Below, piece by piece: positions 63,469 through 64,000 of a stretch of 64,000 bases of DNA. The notes below the pieces were generated by a model. The model had not been told where the DNA came from and did no database searches. It saw only the letters and a list, made by a program, of their open reading frames with translations. The position numbers were made by a program, and so were the translations under genes. Position 1 is the stretch's first letter. Each line of letters opens with the position of its first letter. This DNA comes from Pseudomonas putida. Lineage in GTDB: Bacteria; Pseudomonadota; Gammaproteobacteria; Pseudomonadales; Pseudomonadaceae. The stretch lies in contig NZ_CP018846.1 in assembly GCF_002025705.1 (NCBI RefSeq), positions 3,339,501-3,403,500 on the forward strand, in the 5' to 3' direction.

Positions 63469-64000
63469 TCAGTCAACCTGCAGCGCCCGTGGCCGGTGGC
63501 TGCGTTCCTCGGCCTCTGGCGCCTTGGCGGTCTGCAGCTGGAAGTCGAACGACAGCTCGGCAAAGCGCTCGCCCTGCACGCCACGGTCACGCGCCGCCGC
63601 GGCATCGTCGACAAAGCGCAGGTCGCCAATCAGGCCGTCGCGGGTGGCGTAGGCGAAGTCGTCCCACAGGTACTTGTCACCGGCGAAGTTGATCTGCGTG
63701 GTCAGGTGGCGGTGGCCGGGTGCCGAGATGAAGAAGTGCACGTGGGCCGGGCGCTGGCCATGGCGGCCGAGCAGGTTCAGGCACTCCTGGGTCGGGCCCT
63801 GCGGGTCGCAGCCATAGCCCGACGGCACGATGGAGCGGGCGCGGTAGCGGCCTTCGGCATCGGTGACGATACGGCGGCGCAGGTTGTATTCGGACTGGGC
63901 CGAATCGAAGTACGAGTAAGTGCCCTGGGTGTTGGCATGCCACAGGTCGACGGTGGCGCCGGCCAGCGGTTGGCCGGCGGCATCGAACACCTGGCCCTGG
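63469..64000 (-). CDS. catA: Catechol 1,2-dioxygenase, C-terminal part (partial)
   Basis: About 177 C-terminal residues are in the window; the gene runs off the right edge. All four iron ligands are recognisable: Tyr in NTQGTYSYFD, Tyr in VPSGYGCDP, and the two His in RPAHVHFF. Intradiol dioxygenases split catechol to cis,cis-muconate in the beta-ketoadipate pathway. Catechol is the expected end product of the iac enzymes, so this gene connects the auxin pathway to central metabolism. The N-terminal helical domain lies outside the window. Confidence 0.92.
   Translation of the reverse strand, partial: QGQVFDAAGQPLAGATVDLWHANTQGTYSYFDSAQSEYNLRRRIVTDAEGRYRARSIVPSGYGCDPQGPTQECLNLLGRHGQRPAHVHFFISAPGHRHLTTQINFAGDKYLWDDFAYATRDGLIGDLRFVDDAAAARDRGVQGERFAELSFDFQLQTAKAPEAEERSHRPRALQVD

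Overview
The window is GC-rich chromosomal DNA that looks like the Pseudomonas putida group. The signs are several REP-type palindromes of the P. putida kind (gcgggtttacccgc-type and ggagcggccttg-type stems), DUF2790, paired DUF202 proteins, an arsRBCH operon, and a complete indole-3-acetic acid (iac) catabolic cluster in an order resembling the P. putida iac locus. No rRNA, tRNA, CRISPR array, insertion sequence or prophage was seen. Both ends cut genes: an ABC transporter ATPase on the left and a catechol 1,2-dioxygenase on the right.

Layout. 0-5 kb: end of an ABC exporter, a stand-alone panB paralogue, a MocR-type regulator, a gene fossil, a DUF2790 exported protein and a NepI-like efflux pump. 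5-8 kb: arsenic operon arsR-arsB-arsC-arsH on the minus strand, with a clear promoter/operator. 8-15.3 kb: an MltF-like lytic transglycosylase, a very large exported multicopper oxidase with an Ig-like tail, and small housekeeping or hypothetical genes. 15.4-27.5 kb: an uncharacterised catabolic island with two IclR regulators, an AroE-like dehydrogenase, three related FAD-dependent dehydrogenases, a NIPSNAP protein, an ACS-family transporter, a TIM-barrel isomerase/dehydratase-like protein and a Gfo/Idh/MocA dehydrogenase. 27.5-38.2 kb: DUF202 pair, a large Cache-HAMP-GAF-HD-GYP protein, nhaA, 8-oxoguanine deaminase with a purine permease, and a second-type PBP2. 38.4-40.9 kb: an AraC regulator and an outer-membrane porin.

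41-56 kb is the iac region. On the minus strand lie iacA-B-C-D-E-F-G and, beyond the divergent iacR, iacH-I. The products should convert indole-3-acetate to catechol: IacA flavin monooxygenase with IacG flavin reductase, IacE dehydrogenase, the IacC/IacD Rieske oxygenase with its IacF reductase, and the accessory proteins IacB, IacH and IacI. Two 33-bp sites, identical at 26 positions, overlap the TTGACA -35 elements in front of iacA and iacH and are the best candidates for IacR operators. On the plus strand, behind a LysR gene, a second operon carries an almost identical copy of iacC-iacD, a diverged second reductase, an OprD-type porin and an MHS-family transporter. The two iacCD copies form a 1.76-kb inverted repeat whose edges coincide with the iacC start and iacD stop codons.

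56-64 kb: a 213-bp giant palindrome, a dCache chemoreceptor, a two-gene operon of hydroxyacyl-CoA dehydrogenase-like and opine dehydrogenase-like proteins, an AraC regulator with an MFS transporter, and the C-terminal part of CatA, which would open the ring of the catechol made by the iac pathway. The region reads as a plant-associated lifestyle module: sense, import and degrade auxin, then feed catechol to the beta-ketoadipate pathway.
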